DNA from: CAWCTD01 sp963798455
GTDB taxonomy: Bacteria > Acidobacteriota > Terriglobia > Bryobacterales > Bryobacteraceae
NCBI GenBank assembly: GCA_963798455.1
Contig: CAWCTD010000003.1
Location: 1,798,001 to 1,862,000 of the forward strand
Direction of reading: 5' to 3'
DNA: 64,000 bases
Shown one piece after another: positions 1 through 7,784 of this stretch. The notes under the pieces were generated by a model. That model did no database searches, had not been told where the DNA came from, and worked only from the letters and a program-made list of their open reading frames with translations. Numbering within the stretch: position 1 is the first letter of the stretch; each line of letters begins with the position of its first letter. The position numbers and the translations under genes are program-made.

Positions 1-980
1 CGGCGGCTCCAGGCCGAGCGCAGTAACTCGGCGAGGTGCGGGAAGAAGTCCGTCTCCAGAGCGGTGGGCTCCGGCAGGTTCAAGGAGCGCTCCGTTTCCT
101 CCCGGTCCGTGTAACGCAACGCCAGCGTGAGGCGGCGCACCTCGATGCCCTCGGCGCGCACGCGGGCCATCAGGCGCTCAAGCATGGCCTTCAGCGTCTC
201 CAGCACCAACGGCTCTTCCCAGACGTCCTCGGCGAACTCGACCGCCTCCTTCCGGTTTTGATCCTCGGCGGGCTTGGGCCGCACCGGCTCTTCATCCACG
301 CCCTGCGCGCGGCGCTGCAACGAAAGAGCGCCGCGGCCGAGAACCAGTTGAAGATCATCCACGGGCGCGCGCGCCAGATCGCCCACCGTCACCAAGCCCG
401 CCACTTCCAGCGTGGAGCGCAGCTCGCCGCCCACGCCGGGAAGCCAGTTCACCCCCAGCGGCGCCAGAAACCCGGCTTCCCTTCCCGGCGGCACCGCAAG
501 CTGCGAACCCGGCTTGTGCAGCCGGGCCGCAATGCGCGCCACTGTTTTGTTGGTAGCGATACCGGCCGAAAGCGACACCCGCAACCAGTCCCGGGCCGTG
601 TGCCGCAGCCGGGCCACGGTGGACTCGGGATCCCCATGCAAAAACCGGTGCGTCCCGGTCAGGTCCAGGTAGGCTGCCCCCACCGCCACCGGCTCCACCA
701 GCGGCGTGGTTTCCTCACAGAGACCAATGAGTTGCGAGAAAAATCTCTCGTAAAGCTCGAAGTGACCCGGCAGCACCACCAGCGAGCCACATTGCCGGCG
801 CGCCCTGCGCATGGGCAGGCCGGGACGTATGCCAAAGCGCCGCGCTTCGGGGCTGGCCGAAATCACCACGCCGCGCCGCGCTCCGCCCACCGCCACCGGC
901 CGCCCGCGCAGGCGCCGGTCGGAAGCCTGCTCGATAGAGGCAAAGAAGCTGTCGCCGTCCCAATGGACCACTGATCGCAT
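1..980 (-). CDS. DinB-like Y-family DNA polymerase, catalytic acidic pair missing (3' end off window)
   Basis: The reverse strand encodes at least 326 residues from an ATG at 980 and runs off the window edge. The order is that of a Y-family translesion polymerase: an N-terminal H-x-D-x-D-x-F-F motif (residues 6-13), a palm region with YLDLTGT (104-110), a helix-hairpin-helix stretch ending LPGVG, and the little-finger domain. In active DinB the palm motif is S-I-D-E-A-Y-L-D. Here it reads A-V-G-A-A-Y-L-D (99-106), so the Asp-Glu metal ligands are Gly-Ala. That suggests a non-catalytic role like ImuB, although the rest looks more like DinB. An in-frame TAA just upstream leaves the ATG at 980 as the only likely start. 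A perfect palindrome lies 2 bases upstream of it. Confidence 0.82.
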   Translation of the reverse strand, partial: MRSVVHWDGDSFFASIEQASDRRLRGRPVAVGGARRGVVISASPEARRFGIRPGLPMRRARRQCGSLVVLPGHFELYERFFSQLIGLCEETTPLVEPVAVGAAYLDLTGTHRFLHGDPESTVARLRHTARDWLRVSLSAGIATNKTVARIAARLHKPGSQLAVPPGREAGFLAPLGVNWLPGVGGELRSTLEVAGLVTVGDLARAPVDDLQLVLGRGALSLQRRAQGVDEEPVRPKPAEDQNRKEAVEFAEDVWEEPLVLETLKAMLERLMARVRAEGIEVRRLTLALRYTDREETERSLNLPEPTALETDFFPHLAELLRSAWSR

Positions 981-981
981 T

Positions 982-1005
982 GATAGTGTAAATTGTTACA
1001 CTATC
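982..1005. promoter_or_regulatory. Perfect 10-bp inverted repeat (operator candidate) upstream of the Y-family polymerase
   Basis: GATAGTGTAA, four bases, then TTACACTATC form a perfect dyad ending 2 bp before the start codon of the polymerase-like gene. The position would block promoter or ribosome access, as an SOS or TetR-type operator does. It is not one of the LexA boxes I know by sight, so the repressor is unknown. Confidence 0.6.
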
Positions 1006-1068
1006 CAGGCGGAAAGGCAAGGGGCAGGCGCCGCCTGGCTGAGTTGGACCCGCTGACCTCCGGGCCGA

Positions 1069-1572
1069 TCAAAACGCCAGCTTGCCGGCCTGAAAGCTCC
1101 TGTCCAGGAATGCGGCGGCCAGGCAAATCTCCAGGTCCATCACCAGGTCCATCCCCTCGCGCTCCCGGGAGGACCAACGGATACAAGCCACCGCCGGGCG
1201 CTTGTCGGCACGCAAGAGGCCCTCGCTCGCCCGCTCCCCGGAGGATTCGCAGGTTTCCCGCACCATCGCCTGGGCGGCCTGCTGAACCGCTCGGTCCGCG
1301 TCCGGTCTGAGACCGCTCAGAATGACCTCTGTCGAGAGCATCTCGTCCTCGACCGAGAAGGTGGCAAGGGCACAGGAAAAATCCTCCGACTTCCAATGCA
1401 GATCGATGTGGCCGAAGCCCTTCAATGGGATGCGCGCCTGGAAGCTGTTTCCGTGGCGATCGAGCAGCCGGCCCGCGGCCTCTACAGCGGAGCGGGGCAC
1501 CCGAGATCTGTCCTGCTCCTGGGAATCCGCCTGGTGTCCCATGGCTGATATTGTGTAGTGGTGCAGAATCAT
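1069..1572 (-). CDS. Hypothetical protein, 167 aa
   Basis: A 167-residue protein that I do not recognise. The frame could be read further upstream, but that extension is low-complexity and crosses a run of ten Cs. The ATG at 1572 is preferred: it follows a GGCGAGG stretch that could serve as a ribosome-binding site, and the protein-like part begins there (MILHHYTISAMG). The product is soluble, mixed acidic/basic, with no signal peptide or membrane segment and no clear motif. It sits between the polymerase-like gene and the astacin gene, both on the same strand but well separated. Confidence 0.55.
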   Translation of the reverse strand: MILHHYTISAMGHQADSQEQDRSRVPRSAVEAAGRLLDRHGNSFQARIPLKGFGHIDLHWKSEDFSCALATFSVEDEMLSTEVILSGLRPDADRAVQQAAQAMVRETCESSGERASEGLLRADKRPAVACIRWSSREREGMDLVMDLEICLAAAFLDRSFQAGKLAF

Positions 1573-1895
1573 GGCCTCGCCGCCGGGGTGAAGTGGTTGC
1601 TCAAACCCATTGTAATGCCGGGATAGGAGATAGGGGGATTTGAAACCGCCCCCCCCCCGGCACCGCCCTCTGGGTATGCGGGAGCCTCCAACCCACGAGG
1701 CGCAACGGGGCCATAGGATTCTGCTGGAGTGGCCGATTTGGGCTCTCCCATGGGGTGCGTGCGGGGCTGAGAGATCGCGCGGTCGGCCTGCTCGGGGTGC
1801 CCCCACGTGGCACAGCTCACCGCTTGCTCTTCTGCCCGCGCCTCCGGGATCCCGCTCCCGTCGTGGCAGGCTCGTGCGGCCAAGTCAGCGAGCGA
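1573..1895. other. Intergenic, no gene seen; C10 homopolymer
   Basis: I see no convincing coding frame here. The stretch contains a run of ten Cs at 1649-1658, likely to be miscounted in sequencing. A sequence resembling a T-arm (1638-1650) was tested and does not pair as a tRNA. Confidence 0.5.
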
Positions 1896-2699
1896 TCAGG
1901 CCCGCAGGGCCGCACGGATCGCCTGCACGTCGTCATCGGCGACCCGCATCATGAAGCCAGGGTTGAACTTCCAGTAGCGTTCGACGATCCTGATATCGCT
2001 AGCGAACTGAGCCAAGTCCGCTGGATCTAAGGCGCGCAATACGTCATAGTTCGAAACAAGGCCCTCCCACCACTGGCCGCCGACCTTAAAGTGCATCGGC
2101 CGGTTGCGGAACTCGTGCGGGATCTGAAGCGACACCCGGAATTTCGCCTGTGGCATGGCGGCGGGGGGCTGGCTTAGAAGGCGGATCAGCTCTTGAAGCC
2201 TGTTTCGCGCTGCAACGAGGAATTCCCTCTGGTTGAAGCACAAGGCGCAAACCCGCCGTACGCGCGGCGAGTCCGGAAAAACGGTGGGCGTGTACCCCAT
2301 CATCGAGTCCACGTTCGCGAAGCCCTGGTCAGCATAGTCGCCACGGCTTACGTCGTACGCAAGCCGGTCATTCCCTTCGAACAACGCGGGCAAGTCGGAC
2401 CCGCGGTGGAAGTAGACGTGTCCCAACCCAACGCAATGACCCATTTCGTGGAACAGGTTGCGGTCGTTAAACCTCAGGTCTTGGGCGTTCCCTTGCTTTC
2501 CCACCGGGCTATTTGCCCCGGGGCTCACAAACCGGGCGTAATCTGCTTCATCAGTACGCTGGACGAACACATTTCGTCCGACGCGGGTATTGAACTCTAC
2601 GATCTTGCCCAAGAGCCAAATCCTGTTGACGCTGGCGTCAATCACGTACGGTACGTGATCTTGCCACCGCCTCGCTGGATTGGCAACGCTTGCGGGCAT
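1896..2699 (-). CDS. Astacin-like (M12A) zinc metalloprotease, N-terminally short
   Basis: A 267-residue metzincin-type protease. The start of the mature astacin domain is visible (W12, then VPYVIDAS at 16-23), as is RTDEADYARF (48-57). The zinc motif HExxHxxGxxH is at 84-94 and a Met-turn SMMGY at 132-136. Astacins normally carry a signal peptide and a propeptide. Here only about ten residues precede the catalytic domain, and an in-frame TAG lies two codons upstream of the ATG. A GGAAGG sequence about 11 bases before the ATG could serve translation. About 70 bp upstream begins the end of an IS1380 remnant, so the leader may have been lost to that insertion. The product as encoded would be cytoplasmic. 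Confidence 0.8.
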   Translation of the reverse strand: MPASVANPARRWQDHVPYVIDASVNRIWLLGKIVEFNTRVGRNVFVQRTDEADYARFVSPGANSPVGKQGNAQDLRFNDRNLFHEMGHCVGLGHVYFHRGSDLPALFEGNDRLAYDVSRGDYADQGFANVDSMMGYTPTVFPDSPRVRRVCALCFNQREFLVAARNRLQELIRLLSQPPAAMPQAKFRVSLQIPHEFRNRPMHFKVGGQWWEGLVSNYDVLRALDPADLAQFASDIRIVERYWKFNPGFMMRVADDDVQAIRAALRA

Positions 2700-2767
2700 C
2701 GTAGGCTATCCTTCCGTCAAATCACTTGCTCTGCAAAGGAGGTACCAGAAGCACCTCCGGTGCGTTC

Positions 2768-3285
2768 TTAGCCAGGATTTCCGATTTGGCCTCCTAGCCA
2801 CCATCGATTGTACATCCAGCCGCCTCCGTTGGAGCCGCTTACTTCATTCGTTCCAGCCGGAGCGACCCCGACCGCCCCGGAAGGGGCCAGCTCTGCCTCG
2901 TCAGGACACAGAAAGCCCGGAAATGCCCCATTCCAAGCGATTTCTCATACACCTCTCCGCCCCCCTCCCTCCTGCGACCTGTTTGCTTCTCCGCCGCGGC
3001 GCCCTATCGGATCGGCAAGGGCAGAGCGGCAATCCGCCGAACCACGGTTCCAAACAGGCGCCGCGTCAGATGGCCCTCCGCCAGGAGCAGCCAATAATAG
3101 CGAGCATGTTTGATTAAGCGCCCGCCCGTCTTCACAAGCCGTTGCTACAAGCTCGTCAGCGACCAGTTGTCGATCCTGTTCGGCAGCACCAACCGGCGCC
3201 ACAAGTCCCCCAGATTGTACGCGATCACGCTCAGCCACAGCCGCACCCGATTGGCCCGGAACCGATGGCAGCTCAGCCACGTCAT
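2768..3285 (-). mobile_element. IS1380-family insertion sequence remnant
   Basis: Contains the 3' end of an IS1380-type transposase (separate entry) plus about 235 bp of downstream sequence. This ends near 2768 in CTTAGCCAGGATTTCCGAT. A near-identical 19-mer (2 mismatches) occurs alone at 5261-5279. The 5' part of the element and its other terminal repeat are not visible, so this is an old, truncated copy. Confidence 0.65.
3004..3285 (-). pseudogene. IS1380 transposase C-terminal fragment with internal stop
   Basis: Reading from 3285, 93 codons give a typical IS1380 transposase C-terminus: LSCHRFRAN, LWLSVIAYNLG, LWRRLVLP, then KTGGRLIKHARYYWLLLAE, and a tail ending IAALPLPIR before a TAG at 3004-3006. 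A TAG at 3145-3147 interrupts the frame after WSLTSL, and another TAG precedes the ATG at 3285. The catalytic N-terminal two thirds are absent. It cannot encode an active transposase. Confidence 0.8.
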
Positions 3286-3481
3286 CTACTCAACCGCGAC
3301 CTCTTCCAGTCTGCCAACTGTAGGGTGAGTCGATGCGGGAGACCGAGCTCAAACATATCTTTGGAGGTGTGCATTTCCCGAAGACCCTAAAGGAGCTATC
3401 CGGGGGGACCTGTGGGTCTTGGGGCATGGGGTCCCGGTTGTGCTCCATTTCGGAGTATCGGGAGCTATAATTGCTGTTTCC

Positions 3482-5239
3482 ATGGTTCAGTTTGGGCGGT
3501 ACGAACTCGAGCAACTCATCGGACGCGGCGGAATGGGGGAGGTGTATCGCGCCCACGATACGCTCCTCGGCCGGACGGTGGCGATCAAGGTATTCCGGGC
3601 CTCCGAAGGCGCCGCGCCGGCGGAGGCGGCCAGTCACCGTGAGCGACTGCTTCGGGAAGCTCAAGCGGCGGCGCAGTTGAGTCATCCGAATATCGTCTCG
3701 GTCTTCGACTTTGCCGAAGAGGCGGACGTCGGCTACATCGTGATGGAACTGGTCGAGGGCGAGACGCTCGAAACCTTGCTGGCGCGCAAGCGAACGCCTC
3801 TGCCGCCCGACGAGGTCCTCTACATCGTCGCCGCGGCGGGGCGAGCGCTCGACTACGCTCATTCGCACAGCGTCATCCATCGCGACATCAAGCCGGCGAA
3901 TATCATGATCCTCCCCGGCGGAGAGGTCAAGATCGCCGATTTCGGCATTGCCAAGTTCACCGGCGCCAGCACGCTCACCGTGACCGGCATGGTGATGGGG
4001 ACTCCCTACTACATGGCTCCGGAACAGGTCATGACGCAGACGTTGAGCGGACAGATCGATCAATTCGCCCTGGCTGCCGTCGCTTACACCATGCTCACCG
4101 GCCACAAGCCCTTCGAAGCGGACACGCTGCCCTCGCTGTTCACCCAGATCCTTCACTCGGAGCCCCCGCCGGCCAGCACGCTCAATCCCCTTCTCACCCG
4201 AAGAACAAACGCGGTCCTCAAGAAGGGCATGGCGAAGAACCCCGCCGAGAGGTTCAAAGACTGCTCCGCTTTTGCCGGCGCGCTTGAGGCTTCCTTCGCC
4301 CCCGCGAAGCCTGCCGCTTTGCCAGGACGCCGCATCTGGCTTGGCGCTGCTGCTCTGCTGGTGGCGTCTCTCGGTGCTGTCGGTTTTCTCGCGATCCAGA
4401 ACCTCCGCGAGCGAGAACCCAAGGAAGCGGTCCGCCCGCCCGCCCCGGTCGCAAAGGGAGAACCTACACCAGTCGCAAAGGGAGAACCTACACCGGCACC
4501 GACCCCTGTACCCCGGAAGAGCGCGGCTCCAAGTTCATCCGGCGGCATCAACCCGGTTGACGGCCTGCGTTACGTGCGGATACCGGCCGGCAGCTTCGAC
4601 ATCGGCTGCGTCGATCAGGACCGTCTCTGCAGCGACGACGAGAAACCCCGTCACGCAGTCAATATTCCGAACGCATTCCGGATGACGCGCACTGAAGTCA
4701 CCGTGGCCGCCTATCGCGAATTTGCAGCGGCGAAGAAACGCCCGATGCCTCCTCCCCCTCCATCGAATCCAGCCTGGAGCGATGGAGCGCAGCCGGTAGT
4801 GAGCGTTGCCTGGCAGGATGCCCAGGACTATTGCGGATGGACCGGCGGACGGTTGCCAACGGAAGCGGAATGGGAATACGGTTCCCGGGCCGGCGACACG
4901 AAGGCTTTTCCAGACAATATCGAGGCGCGGGCCTGGTATGGGGCAAACAGCGGGAAAGTTCTTCACCCGGTCGGCAGAAGGGTCCCGAATGCGTGGGGCC
5001 TTTACGACATGCAGGGCAACGCCTGGGAGTGGTGCGCCGACTGGTTTGGCCCGAACTATTACCGGGAGTCTCCGCCGGGTGCGCCCACAGGCCCCGCCCG
5101 CGGATCCGGCCGCGTGATCCGTGGAGGCGCCTGGAACTCCGACGCGAGATACCTGCGATACTCCGAAAGAAACGCAGGCAATCCCGGCACCGCAAATTCC
5201 GTTGTCGGATTCCGCTGCGTGCTGGAATCGCTTCGCTGA
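3482..5239 (+). CDS. Transmembrane Ser/Thr protein kinase with FGE-sulfatase-like domain
   Basis: 585 residues starting at MVQFGRYELEQ, where the kinase fold begins. A longer frame from 3419 adds an unlikely leader. The kinase domain has the glycine loop GRGGMGEV (14-21), Lys36, HRDIKPAN (133-140), DFG (153-155) and GTPYYMAPEQ. A membrane helix follows at about 285-306, then a Pro-rich linker with two PVAKGEPT repeats encoded by a 24-bp tandem repeat. Next comes a formylglycine-generating-enzyme-type domain (about 355-583: IPAGSFDIGC, LPTEAEWEYG, NAWEWCADW, VIRGGAWN). The kinase would be cytoplasmic and the FGE-like domain extracytoplasmic, probably as a ligand-binding sensor. A PP2C phosphatase is encoded at 29134. 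Confidence 0.92.
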   Translation: MVQFGRYELEQLIGRGGMGEVYRAHDTLLGRTVAIKVFRASEGAAPAEAASHRERLLREAQAAAQLSHPNIVSVFDFAEEADVGYIVMELVEGETLETLLARKRTPLPPDEVLYIVAAAGRALDYAHSHSVIHRDIKPANIMILPGGEVKIADFGIAKFTGASTLTVTGMVMGTPYYMAPEQVMTQTLSGQIDQFALAAVAYTMLTGHKPFEADTLPSLFTQILHSEPPPASTLNPLLTRRTNAVLKKGMAKNPAERFKDCSAFAGALEASFAPAKPAALPGRRIWLGAAALLVASLGAVGFLAIQNLREREPKEAVRPPAPVAKGEPTPVAKGEPTPAPTPVPRKSAAPSSSGGINPVDGLRYVRIPAGSFDIGCVDQDRLCSDDEKPRHAVNIPNAFRMTRTEVTVAAYREFAAAKKRPMPPPPPSNPAWSDGAQPVVSVAWQDAQDYCGWTGGRLPTEAEWEYGSRAGDTKAFPDNIEARAWYGANSGKVLHPVGRRVPNAWGLYDMQGNAWEWCADWFGPNYYRESPPGAPTGPARGSGRVIRGGAWNSDARYLRYSERNAGNPGTANSVVGFRCVLESLR

Positions 5240-5260
5240 TACGGAAAGCTGCTATCGTGT

Positions 5261-5279
5261 CTTAGCCGGGATTTCCAAT
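5261..5279. repeat. Solo copy of an IS1380-remnant end sequence
   Basis: CTTAGCCGGGATTTCCAAT matches the end of the IS1380 remnant at 2768-2786 at 17 of 19 positions. It lies between the kinase and ribBA genes with no transposase nearby. It is short enough that chance cannot be excluded. Confidence 0.35.
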
Positions 5280-5342
5280 CGCCTGCATTCTCCCCAGTTG
5301 TAATGCCTGGGGCGCCGAACGACGGTACACTGGAGTTCAGCG

Positions 5343-6452
5343 ATGCCTTTTGCCTCCATTCCCGAGGCCCTGGAGGAGATCCGGGCCGGCCGGCTGCTGA
5401 TCGTGGTCGACGACGAAGACCGTGAGAACGAGGGGGATCTGACCGTGGCCGCCGAGAAGGTCACCCCGGACATGATCAACTTTATGGCCGTGCATGGCCG
5501 CGGATTAATCTGCCTGGCCCTGCCCCCGGAGCGCTGCGATGCGCTCCAGTTGCCTCTCATGACCCCTCGGAACACGTCCAAGTTCGGCACCGCGTTTTGC
5601 GAGTCGATCGATGCCCGGGAGGGCGTGACCACCGGTATCTCCGCCGCCGACAGGGCGCGCACGGTACAAGTGACGATGGACCCGGCGGCCAAGCCCGCGG
5701 ACCTGGCTCGTCCGGGCCACCTTTTTCCTTTGAGGGCACGCGGGGGCGGCGTGCTGGTCCGCGCCGGGCAAACCGAAGCGGCCGTGGACCTGGCCCGGCT
5801 GGCGGGCCTCTCGCCCGGGGGCGTCATCTGCGAGGTCATGAGCGAAGACGGCACTATGGCGCGCGTGCCGCAACTGCAGGAGTTTTGCGGCCGCCACGGC
5901 CTGAAGATGATCTCCGTCGCCGAGCTCATCCGCTATCGTCTTCGTCACGAACGTTTTGTCAGGCGAGCCAGCCAGAGCAGCCTGGAAACTGAATACGGCA
6001 AGTTCGGGTCCGTGGTCTATGGCACGCCGATCGACTCGGCGCTGCACCTGGCGCTGGTCCGGGGCGAGCCGGCCGGCCGGGAGGGAGTGCTCGTCCGGAT
6101 GCAGACGCGGTGCATCTACGGCGACGTTTTTGGTTCGACCGCGTGCGACTGCGGGAGGCTGCTGCGATCTTCCTTGAAGCGCATTGACGCGGAGGATCTC
6201 GGGGTGCTGGTGTACCTGCACAGCACGGGACCCGCCGGCGTGGATACGCCGGGATCGCACTCGCCGGACTTCATGCATTACGTGACCGCCGAGGGCCGGC
6301 GCTTGCTGCAGTACGAGAGCGGCATCGGCGCGCAGATCCTGTCCGACCTTGGCCTTCATACCATCCGGCTGCTGACGAATCACCCGCGCAAAGTGGTGGG
6401 CCTGGAGGGTTTCGGGATAAAGATCGTGGAGCAAATCCCGATTCCTTTATGA
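5343..6452 (+). CDS. ribBA: RibBA: DHBP synthase fused to a degenerate GTP cyclohydrolase II
   Basis: 369 residues in riboflavin synthesis. The N-terminal half is an intact 3,4-dihydroxy-2-butanone-4-phosphate synthase: DDEDRENEGDLT (23-34), HGRGLICLAL (51-60), AREGVTTGIS (91-100), RPGHLFPL (123-130). The C-terminal half has the GTP cyclohydrolase II fold with the three zinc Cys (257, 268, 270 in GDVFGSTACDC). The substrate loop expected as R-Q-E-G-R-G-I-G reads H-S-T-G-P-A-G-V (293-300). The catalytic D-x-R expected before GIGAQIL is L-Q-Y (322-324). GTP cyclohydrolase II activity is therefore doubtful, and a second RibA would be needed elsewhere. It stands alone between the kinase and a secreted protein. 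Confidence 0.93.
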   Translation: MPFASIPEALEEIRAGRLLIVVDDEDRENEGDLTVAAEKVTPDMINFMAVHGRGLICLALPPERCDALQLPLMTPRNTSKFGTAFCESIDAREGVTTGISAADRARTVQVTMDPAAKPADLARPGHLFPLRARGGGVLVRAGQTEAAVDLARLAGLSPGGVICEVMSEDGTMARVPQLQEFCGRHGLKMISVAELIRYRLRHERFVRRASQSSLETEYGKFGSVVYGTPIDSALHLALVRGEPAGREGVLVRMQTRCIYGDVFGSTACDCGRLLRSSLKRIDAEDLGVLVYLHSTGPAGVDTPGSHSPDFMHYVTAEGRRLLQYESGIGAQILSDLGLHTIRLLTNHPRKVVGLEGFGIKIVEQIPIPL

Positions 6453-6505
6453 TGTAAGGAACAGGAGCCTGCCGCGAAACGTAGACACCATAGGAGGCGG
6501 ACCAC

Positions 6506-7579
6506 ATGCCGTCTTGGAAGAGAAGCGTCGTCGCGTTGCTTGTCGCCGCCAGTGTCGCTGGCGCTGCCGACCCCGTGCTGCTGAATCTGGTCTCGCCTGA
6601 CGCCAAGATCGCGGCCGGAGCGGACTTATCGCAATTCCTGGCGTCACCCTTCGGCAGATTCCTCTTCAGTCAGGCGCAATCGTCGGAGCCGCAGATCCAG
6701 CAGTTCATCCAAGCCACTGGTTTTGACCCACTGCACGACTTGCAGGAAGTCCTGGTCGCCTCATCGGGGACTCCGAAGGCGTCCCGGGGACTGATCTTGG
6801 CCAAAGGCATCTTTGATCCCAGCAGGTTGGCGGCGTTTGCCCAGAAGTCCGGCGCAACCGTCCAGACCTACCACGGCGTCCAGGTGATGACCGGGAAACA
6901 AAAGAGCGACGGCTGGTTCGCTTTCATGGACACCGCGACCGCCGTGCTGGGTGATCCCCAAAGCGTCCAGGCGGTGATCGACCGGCGCGGCTCCGGAGCC
7001 GGGCCGGACCCCAAGCTCCGCGCGAAGATCGACAAGGCGAGCAGCATGTACGACTTCTGGATGGTCTCCATCGTCCCACCCTCCGAGCTGGCCGGCGACG
7101 TTTCCCAGCAACAGCTCAACAGTGTGATGCAGGGAGATGTCCTGAAAGGTGTGCTCGAGACCAGCGGCGGCATCAAGTTCGGTCCCGACATCCTGATCTC
7201 CGGGGAGGTCCTGACGCGCTCAGACAAAGACGCTACGGCGCTGGCGGACGTGGTCCGGTTCTTTGCCGGCCTGGCGCAGATGAGTGTTCAGAAGGATCCC
7301 AAGGCCGCGGCTTCGCTGGCTTTCCTGCAGAAGCTTCAGCTCACCACGCAGGGCAATCTGACGCTGTTGTCACTCATGGTTCCCGAAGCCGACCTGGAGA
7401 ATTTCATCCAGCAGGCCCAGGCGGCGGCGAAGCAGCAAGCAGCGGCTGCGGCCAAGAGTGGCGCCGCCCCGTCCCGGCGCGCGCCGAGTGCGCGTCCTTC
7501 CCAGGCTCCCCCTCCACCGGCTGGTGGCTTGGTGATCCGGTCCTCGCCGAAGGACATGGGCACGGTAGTCATCAAGTAG
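6506..7579 (+). CDS. Secreted hypothetical protein, 357 aa
   Basis: An N-terminal signal peptide is evident (SVVALLVAASVAGAADP, cleavage near residue 21). The mature part is a helix-rich soluble domain with no catalytic motif I recognise. Its low-complexity tail (about residues 300-345) is rich in Gln, Ala and Pro, followed by a short conserved-looking end. An AGGAGG sits 14 bases before the ATG. Proteins of this form, which monitor or compare variables (LSQFLASPFGRF, FDPLHDLQEVLV), are frequent in acidobacterial genomes without assigned function. Confidence 0.7.
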   Translation: MPSWKRSVVALLVAASVAGAADPVLLNLVSPDAKIAAGADLSQFLASPFGRFLFSQAQSSEPQIQQFIQATGFDPLHDLQEVLVASSGTPKASRGLILAKGIFDPSRLAAFAQKSGATVQTYHGVQVMTGKQKSDGWFAFMDTATAVLGDPQSVQAVIDRRGSGAGPDPKLRAKIDKASSMYDFWMVSIVPPSELAGDVSQQQLNSVMQGDVLKGVLETSGGIKFGPDILISGEVLTRSDKDATALADVVRFFAGLAQMSVQKDPKAAASLAFLQKLQLTTQGNLTLLSLMVPEADLENFIQQAQAAAKQQAAAAAKSGAAPSRRAPSARPSQAPPPPAGGLVIRSSPKDMGTVVIK

Positions 7580-7634
7580 CGGCCGGGCGGAGCCAGGAGA
7601 GGGAACCTCATCGGCAAGCCGTTGCTCAGGTCTG

Positions 7635-7701
7635 TGGCGAAGAGGGGGGGATTCGAACCCCGGTAGAGGTTTATGCCCCTACGACGGTTTAGCAAACCGC
7701 T
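7635..7701 (-). repeat. Partial copy of tRNA-Ser 3' end (att-like repeat)
   Basis: This segment repeats the last 67 bases of the tRNA-Ser gene at 8338-8431, from the anticodon stem through the variable arm, T-arm, acceptor and CCA. It has one missing C in the T-stem and one base change in the acceptor. The other end of the interval 7702-8337 is the intact tRNA. This is the arrangement left by site-specific integration into a tRNA 3' end. Confidence 0.85.
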
Positions 7702-7750
7702 CGCCGTTCTGGCCGGCGGAGGTAACAGACTCGGCTTGACTGCAATACGG

Positions 7751-7774
7751 TATGTATGTACGATATGTATGTAC
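7751..7774. promoter_or_regulatory. 11-bp direct repeat upstream of brnT (operator candidate)
   Basis: TATGTATGTAC occurs twice, separated by GA (7751-7761 and 7764-7774), ending 10 bp before the brnT start codon. BrnTA operons are repressed by their own antitoxin/complex, so this AT-rich tandem repeat in a GC-rich region is the obvious binding-site and promoter candidate. Confidence 0.55.
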
Positions 7775-7784
7775 TGGAACGGCG

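Noticed and set aside
36..974. Long forward open frame at the window start
   Set aside because: It is the antisense of the Y-family polymerase-like gene; Arg/His-rich with no protein pattern.
1621..1750. Possible tRNA (T-arm-like GGTTTCAAATCCCC on the reverse strand)
   Set aside because: The putative T-stem does not pair, and no acceptor or anticodon arm can be formed around it.
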